Both the position numbers and the translations under genes were made by a program. The notes under the pieces were generated by a model. It worked only from the letters and a program-made list of their open reading frames with translations, did not search any database and was not told where the DNA came from. A stretch of 37,761 bases of DNA, from positions 1-37,761 of the forward strand of contig JAJRVQ010000083.1 in assembly GCA_024277255.1 (NCBI GenBank), written 5' to 3'. How positions within the stretch are numbered: position 1 is the stretch's first letter; every line of letters starts with the position of its first letter. The DNA is from Acidobacteriota bacterium. Lineage in GTDB: Bacteria; Acidobacteriota; Thermoanaerobaculia; Multivoradales; SZUA-115. This document shows positions 21,652 through 31,562 of the stretch, piece by piece.

Positions 21652-24192
21652 ATGACCGACGCCGTGACTCTACCCGTCATTCCTCTACGCGACGAGGTCC
21701 TATTCCCCAATGTCACAGCTCCGATCGCCGCTGGCCGCCCTGGAACGCTCAAAGCGATCGAAGCTGCCATCCAGGAGGACGCCAAGCAGGTCTTCGTCGT
21801 CGCCCAGCGCGAGCCCCAACTCGAAGCGACCGCGGACGCCCTCTACACCTTTGGCACCATTGCCCGCATCGAACAGCTCCATCGCGGACTGGCCGGTTTC
21901 CAGCTGCTCTTGACCGGTGAGGCGCGCGGTATCGCGGTGCGTTATAGCGACAACGACGGGTACCTGCAAGCGGTGGTTCGCCAAGCGGAGGAGATGCCCC
22001 CGCTGACCACCGAGGATGCCGCCTTCGCCGCTCTCTATCGCGAAGTGCGGCAACGTTCCGCCGAGCTGGGTCAGAAAACCGGCCTGCCGCGAGACGCGAT
22101 CCAGCGAGTGCTCTCCGTCCACGACGAACCGGGCAGGTTCGCCGATCTGGTCGCCTCCTACCTCGAAAGTCCGGTCAGCGATCGCCAGAACCTCCTAGAA
22201 ACCCTCTCCGTCGAAGAACGGCTGCGCCGCGTTCTCCTCCACCTCCAGCGCCAGATCTCCGTCCTCGACGCCCAGGCGGACATCAAGACCCAGGTGCAAG
22301 AAGAGCTGGGAGGCCGCCAACGCGAGGTCTACCTGCGTGAACAACTGAAGGCGATTCAGAAAGAGCTCGGCGACAGTGACTCCGGCGAAGAGCTGGAAGA
22401 ACTCAAGGCCAAGCTCGACAGCCTCGACATCTCTGCCCAGGGCCGCAAGGAGGTCGACCGCGAGTTCGACCGGCTGAGCCGCTTCGGCCGCGAGTCGATG
22501 GAATCCCAGGTCATTCGCACCTTCCTCGAAACGGTCGCCGAGCTGCCCTGGAACGAACGTAGCGAAGAACAGCTCGACCTGGCGAGTGCCAGCCGGATCC
22601 TCGACGAGGACCACTACGGGCTGGACGACGTCAAAGACCGAGTCCTGGAGTTTCTCGCCGTACGCCAGCTGCGCCAGCGCCGCCAGCAAGAAAAGCTCGA
22701 GGCCGAGGGAGAAACCGGCGCCGCACAGCCTGCGAACAGCGCCGGCGAAGAACCCACCACGGACGAGGCTACAGCCTCAGCCAAGGACCAGGACGAAGGC
22801 GACAAAGCCGAAGACAAAGCTCACACAGAAAAGGCCGCCGGACCGATCCTCCTCTTCGTTGGGCCGCCCGGAGTCGGCAAGACCTCGATCGCCAAATCGA
22901 TCGCCCGCGCCATGGGTCGCGAGTACGTGCGCATCTCGCTGGGCGGGGCACGCGACGAGGCCGATATTCGAGGCCACCGGCGCACCTACGTCGGCGCCAT
23001 GCCCGGTCGGATCATCAACGGCATGAAACAGGCGGGCACCCGCAACCCGGTCTTCCTGCTCGATGAAATCGACAAACTGGGCGCCTCTTTCCACGGTGAT
23101 CCTTCCAGCGCCCTGCTCGAAGTCCTCGACCCGGCGCAGAACGACAGCTTTACCGACCACTACCTCGGCATCCCTTTCGACCTCTCCGAAGTGCTCTTCG
23201 TGTGCACCGCCAACTTCGTCCAGAACCTCGCCGGGCCGCTGCTCGATCGCATGGAAATGGTCGAGTTCTCCGGCTATACCGAAGGCGAGAAGCTGGAGAT
23301 CGCCAAACGGTACCTGGTGCCGCGCCAACTCGAAGCCAACGCCATCGAACCCGAAGAGCTGAAAATCACCGACCCGGCCCTCTCCGCGGTCATCACCGGT
23401 TACACCCGCGAAGCCGGTGTGCGCCAGCTAGAGCGCGAGTTGGGCAAGGTCGCCCGCAAGGTGGCGCGCAAGATTGCCAGCGATGAAACCGAGACCGTGA
23501 GCCTCGACGATGCCGGAGTGCGTGAGCTGCTCGGTAGGCCCCGGGTCCACCCCGAAAAGGCGGCCAGCAGCGACCAGATCGGCGTCGCCACCGGCCTGTA
23601 CTACACCCCCGTCGGCGGCGACGTGATGTTCGTCGAAGCCGAGACCATGCCCGGCAAAGGAAACCTGGTTCTCACCGGGCAGCTCGGTGACGTGATGAAG
23701 GAATCCGCCCGCGCCGCCTGGTCCTACGCCAAAGCCCACGCCGCCGCCCTGCGCATTGGCACCGACACCTTCGAGCAAGATCTCCACATCCACTGCCCCG
23801 CCGGAGCCATCCCCAAAGATGGCCCCTCCGCCGGCATCGCCATGGCCACCGCCGTCGTCTCCAGCCTGTCCAAGAGACCCGTGCGCCACGATATCGCGAT
23901 GACCGGTGAAGTAACTCTCTCGGGCAAGGTCCTCCCCATCGGCGGGGTCAAAGAGAAGATCCTCGGCGCGGTGAGAGCCGGAATCCTCAAGTTCGTTCTT
24001 CCCGAAGCCAACGTCGCCGACCTTGAAGACCTGCCGGATGAGGTCCAAGCCAAGATCGAAGTCACCCCCGTCCAAACCCTAGGCGAGGCCCTGGCCCTCA
24101 CCCTCAGAGACGCCACCTACCAGAAAGGACGGCTGCTCTTTCAGGGAGATCGGCCGGAAGATGTGGAGCCGTTGGGAAGCTACCGCCACTAA
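21652..24192 (+). CDS. lon: ATP-dependent Lon protease
   Basis: The 846-residue product has the full LonA layout. The N-terminal substrate-binding domain starts with LPVIPLRDEVLFPN. A coiled coil contains REVYLREQLKAIQKELGD. The AAA module has Walker A GPPGVGKT at 404-411 and Walker B-region VFLLDEIDK. The protease domain has the catalytic pair Ser726 in KDGPSAG and Lys769 in GGVKEKIL. It degrades misfolded and regulatory proteins in the cytoplasm as a hexamer. About 48 extra residues rich in Ala, Glu, Asp and Lys lie just before Walker A (residues about 345-395), compared with E. coli Lon, whose Walker A is at 356. GAGGAG precedes the ATG. The stop overlaps that of the convergent downstream gene. 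The first codons and length leave little doubt about identity. Confidence 0.97.
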   Translation: MTDAVTLPVIPLRDEVLFPNVTAPIAAGRPGTLKAIEAAIQEDAKQVFVVAQREPQLEATADALYTFGTIARIEQLHRGLAGFQLLLTGEARGIAVRYSDNDGYLQAVVRQAEEMPPLTTEDAAFAALYREVRQRSAELGQKTGLPRDAIQRVLSVHDEPGRFADLVASYLESPVSDRQNLLETLSVEERLRRVLLHLQRQISVLDAQADIKTQVQEELGGRQREVYLREQLKAIQKELGDSDSGEELEELKAKLDSLDISAQGRKEVDREFDRLSRFGRESMESQVIRTFLETVAELPWNERSEEQLDLASASRILDEDHYGLDDVKDRVLEFLAVRQLRQRRQQEKLEAEGETGAAQPANSAGEEPTTDEATASAKDQDEGDKAEDKAHTEKAAGPILLFVGPPGVGKTSIAKSIARAMGREYVRISLGGARDEADIRGHRRTYVGAMPGRIINGMKQAGTRNPVFLLDEIDKLGASFHGDPSSALLEVLDPAQNDSFTDHYLGIPFDLSEVLFVCTANFVQNLAGPLLDRMEMVEFSGYTEGEKLEIAKRYLVPRQLEANAIEPEELKITDPALSAVITGYTREAGVRQLERELGKVARKVARKIASDETETVSLDDAGVRELLGRPRVHPEKAASSDQIGVATGLYYTPVGGDVMFVEAETMPGKGNLVLTGQLGDVMKESARAAWSYAKAHAAALRIGTDTFEQDLHIHCPAGAIPKDGPSAGIAMATAVVSSLSKRPVRHDIAMTGEVTLSGKVLPIGGVKEKILGAVRAGILKFVLPEANVADLEDLPDEVQAKIEVTPVQTLGEALALTLRDATYQKGRLLFQGDRPEDVEPLGSYRH

Positions 24193-25115
24193 CGAAGCCG
24201 GTAACTCAACAGCGCCCGAACGTTGACCAGGTCATCGCCTTGCGTACTTTGACTGGGCGGGCGGATCACGTCGAGGGGGGCGTAGAAGAGTTCCGCTCCC
24301 AGAGCGATCTTGGTGGAGGCTTGGTAGTTCAATCCAGCGGTCATCGCAAAGAGTGAGCCCTCGGTGATCAGCAGGGTTCGGTCGATCAGTCCGGAATAGC
24401 GCGCCCCCACTTGGAACTCGGCGTCGAGTTGCGAGATGGAAGCCGAGAGGTAGGGCCACAACTTGCCGGAGCTGCCGGCGCGGAAGGTCACGCCCAGACC
24501 GATTCCCCATGAATCGAGGCTGATCTCGTCTTTGGACGGCTCCTCACAGCCGAAAGGGTTGCGCGCCCGGTCGGCGCCCGCCGCGACGGTGGTGCGATCG
24601 CAGGTGAAGTCGCCGGTCACCGAGCCCGTCTGGCCAAAGAGCCGCAGACCCAGCCGCCAGGAGTCTTTGTCGATCAACGCCCGCTCCACGGCCAGCGAGA
24701 TCAAGTCCGGCTCGATGCCATTTATCTCCACCGGCGGCACGTAGCCCAGGGTGGCGGAGAAGCCCGCCGGAAGGCCAAGCTGCAAGCGAACACGGCCAAA
24801 GACCGACGTGCGGTTCAGATCTTCGACCTTGACGCCGCCGAAGCCGACCCGGCGCTCGTCCTCGGACAAGGTGGGCACCGAACTGCCCTCGACGGCCAGG
24901 CGGATTTCCCACTGATCCAGCTTAGGCGCCACCGCCAGACCGGTCATCGTCGCCAACGCCGCCGTGTGCTTCATCGCCCAGGCTTCGGGCTCGTCGAAGT
25001 CGAGTTTCTGCTCAAAGCGGAGCACCGTCTGCGCCACCATCGGCACCGCCAAAAGGGTGGAATACACAACAACCACAATCAGAGTCGGCGCACTCAACAT
25101 CGACCATCGGCTCAC
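24189..25115 (-). CDS. Outer-membrane beta-barrel-like protein of unknown function
   Basis: GTG 25115 is chosen as the start because GGAGG lies seven bases ahead and a signal peptide follows (SMLSAPTLIVVVVYSTLLAVPMVAQ); longer frames to 25169 lack a ribosome site. The 308-residue chain alternates hydrophobic and polar residues in strands such as WEIRLAVEG, SVFGRVRLQLGLPAGFSATLGYVP, SWRLGLRLFGQTG, GIGLGVTFRAG, PYLSASISQL, FAMTAGLNYQASTKIALGAELFYAP and VRALLSYRLR. This suggests an outer-membrane barrel of the autotransporter or 'transporter' type. One cysteine pair is present (CDRTT...GCEEP). It is divergent from the ECF sigma operon and could be one of its targets (inference). Confidence 0.65.
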   Translation of the reverse strand: MSRWSMLSAPTLIVVVVYSTLLAVPMVAQTVLRFEQKLDFDEPEAWAMKHTAALATMTGLAVAPKLDQWEIRLAVEGSSVPTLSEDERRVGFGGVKVEDLNRTSVFGRVRLQLGLPAGFSATLGYVPPVEINGIEPDLISLAVERALIDKDSWRLGLRLFGQTGSVTGDFTCDRTTVAAGADRARNPFGCEEPSKDEISLDSWGIGLGVTFRAGSSGKLWPYLSASISQLDAEFQVGARYSGLIDRTLLITEGSLFAMTAGLNYQASTKIALGAELFYAPLDVIRPPSQSTQGDDLVNVRALLSYRLR

Positions 25116-25194
25116 GGCAAATCCTCCACGAGGTTTCTCAACCGCTGACCGACGGCCAGCGACGCTCAACCGCGTAGGTGCCCGAGACCTCGAA

Positions 25195-25238
25195 GGAGGT
25201 TCTAACCACCGGTCCTATCCACACCCCAATGAACCTCC
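25195..25238. promoter_or_regulatory. Inverted repeat upstream of the ECF sigma gene
   Basis: GGAGGTTC (25195-25202) and GAACCTCC (25231-25238) are perfect 8-bp inverted repeats, 28 bases apart. They lie in the spacer between the divergent barrel gene and the sigma gene. If transcribed toward the sigma gene, the first arm contains a ribosome-site-like AAGGAGG that would be buried in the stem. It could be an operator or an RNA switch. Confidence 0.35.
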
Positions 25239-25313
25239 GTGAGCCAAATCGGTACATACTGGAGCCGGTTCCCGAGACATTTTTCCAAACCCTGGCTTCA
25301 ACCCGCATTTGCC

Positions 25314-25901
25314 ATGAAGAGCCCTCGAGACGATCTCCATCTACTTCGCCGAGTGGCCCGCCAAGACCGCGGCGCCTTCGAGACGCTCTACCACCGCTAT
25401 TACCGGCGCCTTTTCTCCTTTGTCTTCCGGGTCACCCGGCGGGCCGAGATTGTCGACGAAGTGGTCAACGACGTGATGCTCGCCCTGTGGCAATCGGCGG
25501 ATCGGTTCGCTGAGCGCTCCAAACCCTCGACCTGGATCTTTGGCATCGCCTATCGCAAAGCACTCAAGGCATTGCGCCGTCTGAGCCGAAGTGAATCCGA
25601 GAACGAGGAGACCTTGACCGGCACCGAGCCCAGCTTCGAAGGTGATGGTCCGATCAGCGTGATGATCCAGCGCGAGCTGGCCGGTGCTCTCGGCAAGGCA
25701 TTGGCTGCCCTTTCCCCGGAACAACGGTCGGTCGTCGAGCTGACCTACTTTCAGGAACTTTCCTACCGCGAGATCGCCGAGATCGTCGGCTGCCCGGTCA
25801 ACACCGTCAAGACTCGCATGTTCCACGCCCGGCGGCGTTTGCGCCAGCTCCTACCCGCGATGGGTTGGGAACAGCCCGTCGAAGGAGGAAATCCCCAATG
25901 A
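25314..25901 (+). CDS. ECF-type RNA polymerase sigma factor
   Basis: A complete ECF sigma factor of 195 residues is seen from ATG 25314 (MKSPRDDLHLL); the frame is open to a GTG at 25239, but that extension has no ribosome site and no family similarity. Region 2: FETLYHRYYRRLFSFVFRV then EIVDEVVNDVMLALWQSADRF and STWIFGIAYRKALKALRR. Region 4: ALAALSPEQRSVVELTYFQELSYREIAEIVGCPVNTVKTRMFHARRRLRQLL, a good helix-turn-helix. The stop overlaps the anti-sigma start (ATGA at 25898-25901), so the two are translationally coupled. It should direct transcription of an envelope response, probably including its own operon. Confidence 0.92.
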   Translation: MKSPRDDLHLLRRVARQDRGAFETLYHRYYRRLFSFVFRVTRRAEIVDEVVNDVMLALWQSADRFAERSKPSTWIFGIAYRKALKALRRLSRSESENEETLTGTEPSFEGDGPISVMIQRELAGALGKALAALSPEQRSVVELTYFQELSYREIAEIVGCPVNTVKTRMFHARRRLRQLLPAMGWEQPVEGGNPQ

Positions 25902-26662
25902 GAGGAGATTCCATGCGCGGCTCGAGCCGGCAGCGAAGACAGCACCGGGAGATCGACCGGATGCTCCCCTGGTACGCCAACGGCACCCTGGAGAGAGCCG
26001 ATCGGGAGGCGGTCGAGCAACACCTCGCCGACTGCGCGCAGTGCCGCGAGGAAGTGAGGCGGTGCCGCAATCTCGCCCGCACGATGCACGAGGTCGGCGA
26101 CGTGGCACCCGAGCCACATCCCGTTCAGCTGGCCAGGTTGATGCGGCAGATCGACGAGAGTGACGGTGCTCCCCGGCGTGCCCCGGCTCTGCTCCTGCGT
26201 CTGAAACTGAAGCTACAGGAACTGTTCACCGCTACGCCGCGCGGATGGCGCTGGGCGCTGACCGTTCAATCGGCGCTCGTCGTTCTGTTAGCGGTGGCTC
26301 TGTTGCGCTCGGGATCCATCGGTCAAGTCCCCGGGGAGGCGCAGACCACTCCACCGGCGGCGTACCGGACGCTCTCCGACCCCGAGTCCAGCCCCGGCCT
26401 GGCCACGCCGCTCAACGCCGAGCGGGCGCTACTGCGCGTCGTGTTTGAGCCCGACCTCCCGGAACAGGCGATGCGCGAAACTCTCCTCGAACTGCGTGCC
26501 GAGATCGTCGGCGGACCTTCGACTTTCGGCGTCTACACTTTGGCGGTGCCGACCCAGGGAGCGGGCTCCACTCCGGTGGAGGAACTCCTCGCTCACCTTC
26601 GAGACCAACCCGGCGTGCAGTTTGCGCAACCGGTGCGCCCCGTTGACGGAGGAGCTCGATAG
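25898..26662 (+). CDS. Transmembrane anti-sigma factor with zf-HC2 and I9-like periplasmic domain
   Basis: This 254-residue protein starts at ATG 25898, with GAAGGAGG at 25881-25888. The N-terminal zinc anti-sigma domain has His42, Cys46 and Cys49 (QHLADCAQC), with LPWYANGTLERADREAVEQHL before it. One membrane segment lies at 119-136 (WALTVQSALVVLLAVALL). The periplasmic C-terminus (about 176-247) has a beta-alpha-beta-beta-alpha-beta look: ALLRVVFEP, RETLLELRAEIVGGPS, GVYTLAVP, VEELLAHLRDQPGVQFAQPV. This resembles the inhibitor I9/subtilisin-propeptide fold and the propeptide of the next gene. The protein should bind the preceding sigma factor until a periplasmic cue releases it. Confidence 0.85.
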   Translation: MRGDSMRGSSRQRRQHREIDRMLPWYANGTLERADREAVEQHLADCAQCREEVRRCRNLARTMHEVGDVAPEPHPVQLARLMRQIDESDGAPRRAPALLLRLKLKLQELFTATPRGWRWALTVQSALVVLLAVALLRSGSIGQVPGEAQTTPPAAYRTLSDPESSPGLATPLNAERALLRVVFEPDLPEQAMRETLLELRAEIVGGPSTFGVYTLAVPTQGAGSTPVEELLAHLRDQPGVQFAQPVRPVDGGAR

Positions 26663-27970
26663 ATGGTCCATTCCTCATGGCGAACCCTCGCCGCCGCCCT
26701 TGTGCTGGCCACCGCGCTGAGTTTCTCGGTCGCTTGCTCCACCACCGGCGCCTCCTCGCCCGACAAACCCGCTACCGCCGGTGGCTCGGTGAGCGCCGAC
26801 TCCGGCGCCGATCGCATCATGGTCACCTTCGCCCTGCGCCCTGCGGTGATGTGGCAACGCGCCGTCGACGAGTTGGCGGGCAACTACGAGTTGGAGGTGC
26901 TCTTTCGCTGGCCGCTGGAGTCATTGCACCAAGAATGCGTCGTCTTCGGCCTACCCGGCAACCGCACGGCGGAAGAGATCGTGGCTCGCGTCCAAACCGA
27001 TCCCCGGGTGCGGTTGGCGCAACCGATCTATCAGTTTCGAGTGCTGAGCCAGCCGCCGGTCGGGGAGCCCCGGCGCCAGCCCCGAGGCTCGGCGACCTTC
27101 GGCCCGAGTGGCTACAACGACCCGCACTCGCACCTGCAACACAGTTTCGCCGCCACCCATGTCGACGCCGCGCACGCCAGGGCCACCGGCCGTGGTGTCA
27201 AGATCGCGATCATCGACACCGGGGTCGACGTCACCCACCCTGACCTCGAGGGCCGGGTGGTCCTGGCCAAGAGCTTCGTGCCCAACGAGCCGGCCTTCAC
27301 CACCGACATTCACGGCACCGCCGTAGCCGGCGTGATCGCCGCCGGCGCCAACAACCAGCGTGGAATCGTCGGTGTAGCACCGGGCGCCGAACTGTTCGCC
27401 CTCAAGGCCTGCTGGCAAGATCCACCCGCTTCGCGCAGCGCCGTGTGCGACAGCTACACCCTGGCTCAAGCGGTCGACTTCGCCATCAACGAGGGCGCCC
27501 AGGTGATCAACTTCTCGCTCACCGGCCCGCACGATCCTGTCTTGGCGGTGTTGATCGACAAAGCGGTCGAACGCAACATCACCGTGCTCGCCGCTGCGGA
27601 CGATTCCCCCCAGGGCGGTTTTCCCGCCTCGCATCAGGGGGTGTTGGCGGTGCGCGGCTGCGGCATCGCCCAACCGGGCCCAAGGGAAGGGCAAGCCGGT
27701 GATCGAGAGCTGGCCGCACCCAGCATCGACATTCTGTCGACAGCGCCCAGCGACAGCTACGACTTCTTCAGCGGCAGCTCGCTGGCGGTGGCCCAGGTCA
27801 GCGGCATCGCGGCGCTCTTGCTGGAGACAAGTCCCGACCTGAAACCGCGAGAGGTAGCCTCGCTGATCCGGGAAACGGCGCATCCTGTCGACGCCTCTGA
27901 GCAACTGGCCGAGAGTCAGGCGCTGGCCATGGTCGACGCCGAAGCCGCCCTCGACGCGGCCGTCCGCTGA
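26663..27970 (+). CDS. Subtilisin-like serine protease (S8), lipoprotein
   Basis: The 435-residue product follows the anti-sigma stop without any gap (TAG then ATG). A lipoprotein signal ends at Cys25 (SFSVAC). A propeptide-like domain (about 51-127) is followed by the S8 catalytic domain: Asp185 in IAIIDTGVDVTHPDL, His217 in HGTAVAGVIAAG, and Ser373 in GSSLAVAQVSG (in place of GTSMAAPHVAG). The oxyanion Asn region reads FSLTGPHDPVL. It is short and lacks C-terminal domains. Being the third gene of the sigma/anti-sigma operon and carrying a propeptide like the anti-sigma periplasmic domain, it may be the effector of the response or act on the anti-sigma factor. The altered Ser motif leaves some doubt about activity. 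Confidence 0.88.
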   Translation: MVHSSWRTLAAALVLATALSFSVACSTTGASSPDKPATAGGSVSADSGADRIMVTFALRPAVMWQRAVDELAGNYELEVLFRWPLESLHQECVVFGLPGNRTAEEIVARVQTDPRVRLAQPIYQFRVLSQPPVGEPRRQPRGSATFGPSGYNDPHSHLQHSFAATHVDAAHARATGRGVKIAIIDTGVDVTHPDLEGRVVLAKSFVPNEPAFTTDIHGTAVAGVIAAGANNQRGIVGVAPGAELFALKACWQDPPASRSAVCDSYTLAQAVDFAINEGAQVINFSLTGPHDPVLAVLIDKAVERNITVLAAADDSPQGGFPASHQGVLAVRGCGIAQPGPREGQAGDRELAAPSIDILSTAPSDSYDFFSGSSLAVAQVSGIAALLLETSPDLKPREVASLIRETAHPVDASEQLAESQALAMVDAEAALDAAVR

Positions 27971-28080
27971 GCTTTCGCCCAGACCGCGACAACCGAGCCC
28001 AGCGACAACCGAGCCCGGCTTGCCATAATGGAGCGGCCTCAAACCAAAGTGTGGTCTACCCGACCGCGAGGAGAAGATCC

Positions 28081-30009
28081 ATGTCCAGCCCACTGTGCCG
28101 CACCTTCGCCGCCTCTCCCCGTCTTGCCCTCAGCCTGCTGACCACGATCTGTCTGGCGCTGGCAGGCCAGGCGATGACCACCGCGCCCGTCGCCGCGCAG
28201 CGCACCGTCAAGCCGGTCCTGCACGGCAACCACTGGGTGGCGATCACCGGCAAGCCGCTGGCGGCGACCGCCGGGGCACTGACCTTCGGCAAGGGAGGCA
28301 ACGCGGTGGACGCCGCCTGCGCCATGCTCGCCGCCACCTCGACGATGTGGGACACCCTCGGCTGGGGCGGCGAGACCCAAGCGCTGATCTACAACCCGCA
28401 TACCGGCGAGGTCAAAGGGATCAACGCCCTCGGTGTCGCCCCGACCGGCGCCACCGTCGAGTTCTTCAAGGGGCGAGGGATGCGCTACCCGCCGGAGTTC
28501 GGACCCTTGGCGGCGGTGACGCCGGGAACTCCGGGGGGACTGATGGTGATGCTCGCCGAGTACGGCACCCTGAGCTTGGCCGAGGTCCTGGCACCCGCCA
28601 TCGAGATGGCCGCCGGCTACCCGATCGAGAAGTCCCAGGCCGACAACATGGAGCGGCGCAAAGGTCTGTTGATGCAATGGCCCTACTCGCGCGCCCTCTT
28701 CCTGCCCCATCTCAAGGCCGACGACTCCCAGCAGCGGGCCGCGCCCCGAGCCGGCGAGATCTTTCACCAGAGCGATCTCAAGGCGACGCTCGAGAAGTTG
28801 GTCGCCAGCGAGCGCCAAGCCCTCACCGCCGGCAAGAGCCGCAAGCAGGCGATCCAGGCCGCCTACGACCGCTTCTACCGCGGCGATATCGCCCGCGAGC
28901 TGGTGCGCAGCGTCCAGGAGCAGGGAGGCTTGATCACCCTCGAGGATCTCGACCGCTGGCAGGTCCACATCGAGGAGCCGGTGTCGACCAACTACCGGGG
29001 GGTCGAGGTCTTCAAGCTGACCCACTGGGTGCAGGGGCCGGCGATGCTCGAAGCGTTGAACATCCTGGAGAACTTCGACCTGGCCACGATGGGCTACAAC
29101 AGCGCCGATTACATTCATGCCCTGTACCAGGCGATGAACCTCGCCTTCGCCGATCGCGATTTCTACTACGGCGACCCCTATTTCCCGCCCGAGGAGCCGA
29201 TTCAAGGCCTCCTCTCCAAAAAGTACGCCCGCAGCCGCTTTGCGGAGATCGATCGGAGCCAAAACAACCCCAACGCCAAGCCGGGTGATCCCTACCCCTT
29301 CCAAGGCGGCACCAACCCCTTCGCCGATCTGCTCGACCGGTGGACACCCATCCCGCCCGCCGCCGAGGCCGAGGGTGAAGAGGGTTTCCAGCAGGCGTTC
29401 ATCCTCACCCACGACGAGGCCTTCACCGCCGGCACCACCTCGATCCAGGCCGCCGATGCCGAAGGCTGGGTGGTTTCGATCACCCCCAGCGGCGGTTGGA
29501 TCCCGGCGGTGATCGCCGGCAAGACCGGCGTCGGCCTGTCGCAACGGATGCAGAGTTTCGTCCTCGACCGGGCGCTCAACCCCTACAACCTGGTCGAGCC
29601 GGGCAAGCGCCCGCGCGCCACTCTGACTCCCGGCATGGCCCTCAAGGAGGGCAAGCCCTACCTCTCCTTTGCGGTTCAGGGAGGAGACACCCAGGATCAG
29701 AACCTGCTCCAGTTCTTCCTCAACATGTTTGAGTTCGGCATGAACGTGCAGCAGGCGGCGGAAGCGGCCAACATCACCAGCTATCAGATGCAGAGTTCCT
29801 TCGGCGCTCACAAGTCAGAGCCCGGCCGGCTGGTGGTGCGCGACGATGTGCCACCGTGGGTGCGGGCCAAACTGCGTCAGATGGGCTACCGCGTCGAGAC
29901 CCGAAAGCGCACCTCGGGACCGATCACCGCCATCTACTTCGACCGCGAGCATGGCTCGATGTGGGGCGGTGCGAGCAACTTCGGTGAGGACTACGGCATC
30001 GCCTGGTGA
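28081..30009 (+). CDS. Gamma-glutamyltransferase family protein (Ntn hydrolase)
   Basis: This 642-residue protein starts at ATG 28081 behind GAGGAGAAG. A signal peptide (LALSLLTTICLALAGQAMTTAPVAAQ) directs it to the periplasm. GGT-family features: A..G.LTFGKGGNAVDAACAMLAATS near the N-terminus, VTPGTPGGLMVMLAEYGTLSL, a QGGLITLEDL segment, and the self-processing site AGTTSIQAADAEGWVVSITPSGG, with Thr452 the likely new N-terminal nucleophile of the small subunit. Typical members cleave gamma-glutamyl bonds such as glutathione. The loop after the Thr (TTSIQ in place of TTHxS) and the FAVQGGD motif in place of GSPGG suggest a divergent subfamily with an uncertain substrate. The spacer before it has a tandem GCGACAACCGAGCCC repeat. 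It may be monocistronic. Confidence 0.85.
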   Translation: MSSPLCRTFAASPRLALSLLTTICLALAGQAMTTAPVAAQRTVKPVLHGNHWVAITGKPLAATAGALTFGKGGNAVDAACAMLAATSTMWDTLGWGGETQALIYNPHTGEVKGINALGVAPTGATVEFFKGRGMRYPPEFGPLAAVTPGTPGGLMVMLAEYGTLSLAEVLAPAIEMAAGYPIEKSQADNMERRKGLLMQWPYSRALFLPHLKADDSQQRAAPRAGEIFHQSDLKATLEKLVASERQALTAGKSRKQAIQAAYDRFYRGDIARELVRSVQEQGGLITLEDLDRWQVHIEEPVSTNYRGVEVFKLTHWVQGPAMLEALNILENFDLATMGYNSADYIHALYQAMNLAFADRDFYYGDPYFPPEEPIQGLLSKKYARSRFAEIDRSQNNPNAKPGDPYPFQGGTNPFADLLDRWTPIPPAAEAEGEEGFQQAFILTHDEAFTAGTTSIQAADAEGWVVSITPSGGWIPAVIAGKTGVGLSQRMQSFVLDRALNPYNLVEPGKRPRATLTPGMALKEGKPYLSFAVQGGDTQDQNLLQFFLNMFEFGMNVQQAAEAANITSYQMQSSFGAHKSEPGRLVVRDDVPPWVRAKLRQMGYRVETRKRTSGPITAIYFDREHGSMWGGASNFGEDYGIAW

Positions 30010-30154
30010 AGCCGGTTTCTTCCCTCGCTCGTCTTGACGGCTTCGACCTCCTGATAAGACAAGTAGCCATCGCCTCCTCCCCCGGCGGCGACAGCAGTGC
30101 CTGGAGCGCTGCCGTCCAGCCCCGACCGCTCTGTGCGGTCCCGTCACGGCGACA

Positions 30155-30192
30155 AGAAAAAGCCCGGCATGACGCGAGTGCAATGCCGGGCT
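30155..30192 (-). terminator. Rho-independent terminator of the poly-Asp gene
   Basis: AGCCCGGCAT (30161-30170) and ATGCCGGGCT (30183-30192) form a perfect 10-bp stem with a 12-base loop. On the minus strand TTTTTCTTG follows, making a strong terminator for the gene ending at 30284. On the plus strand it may also serve the GGT-like gene, although its T-tract is weaker. Confidence 0.8.
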
Positions 30193-30283
30193 CTTGCTGA
30201 GCTGGGTCGTTGGGTGGGATGGATGGGCCTCTGCTCAGTGAGACTGAGCGCAGCCTCCTGAGGGACCTTCCCGACTGGCGAGA

Positions 30284-31453
<1,170 letters not shown>

Positions 31454-31562
31454 AGTGACTCCCTGGCTACCGTTCTAGCTTGGCGCAGGATTCATGAGGG
31501 GCACCCATGGATCTCGCTGTTAGCATACAGATTCCCCGCTACCGTAGAGTAGACAGCATCAA

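Noticed and set aside
28039..29811. Long minus-strand open frame (590 codons) opposite the GGT-family gene
   Set aside because: It is a shadow of a clear GGT-family gene caused by high GC at third positions.
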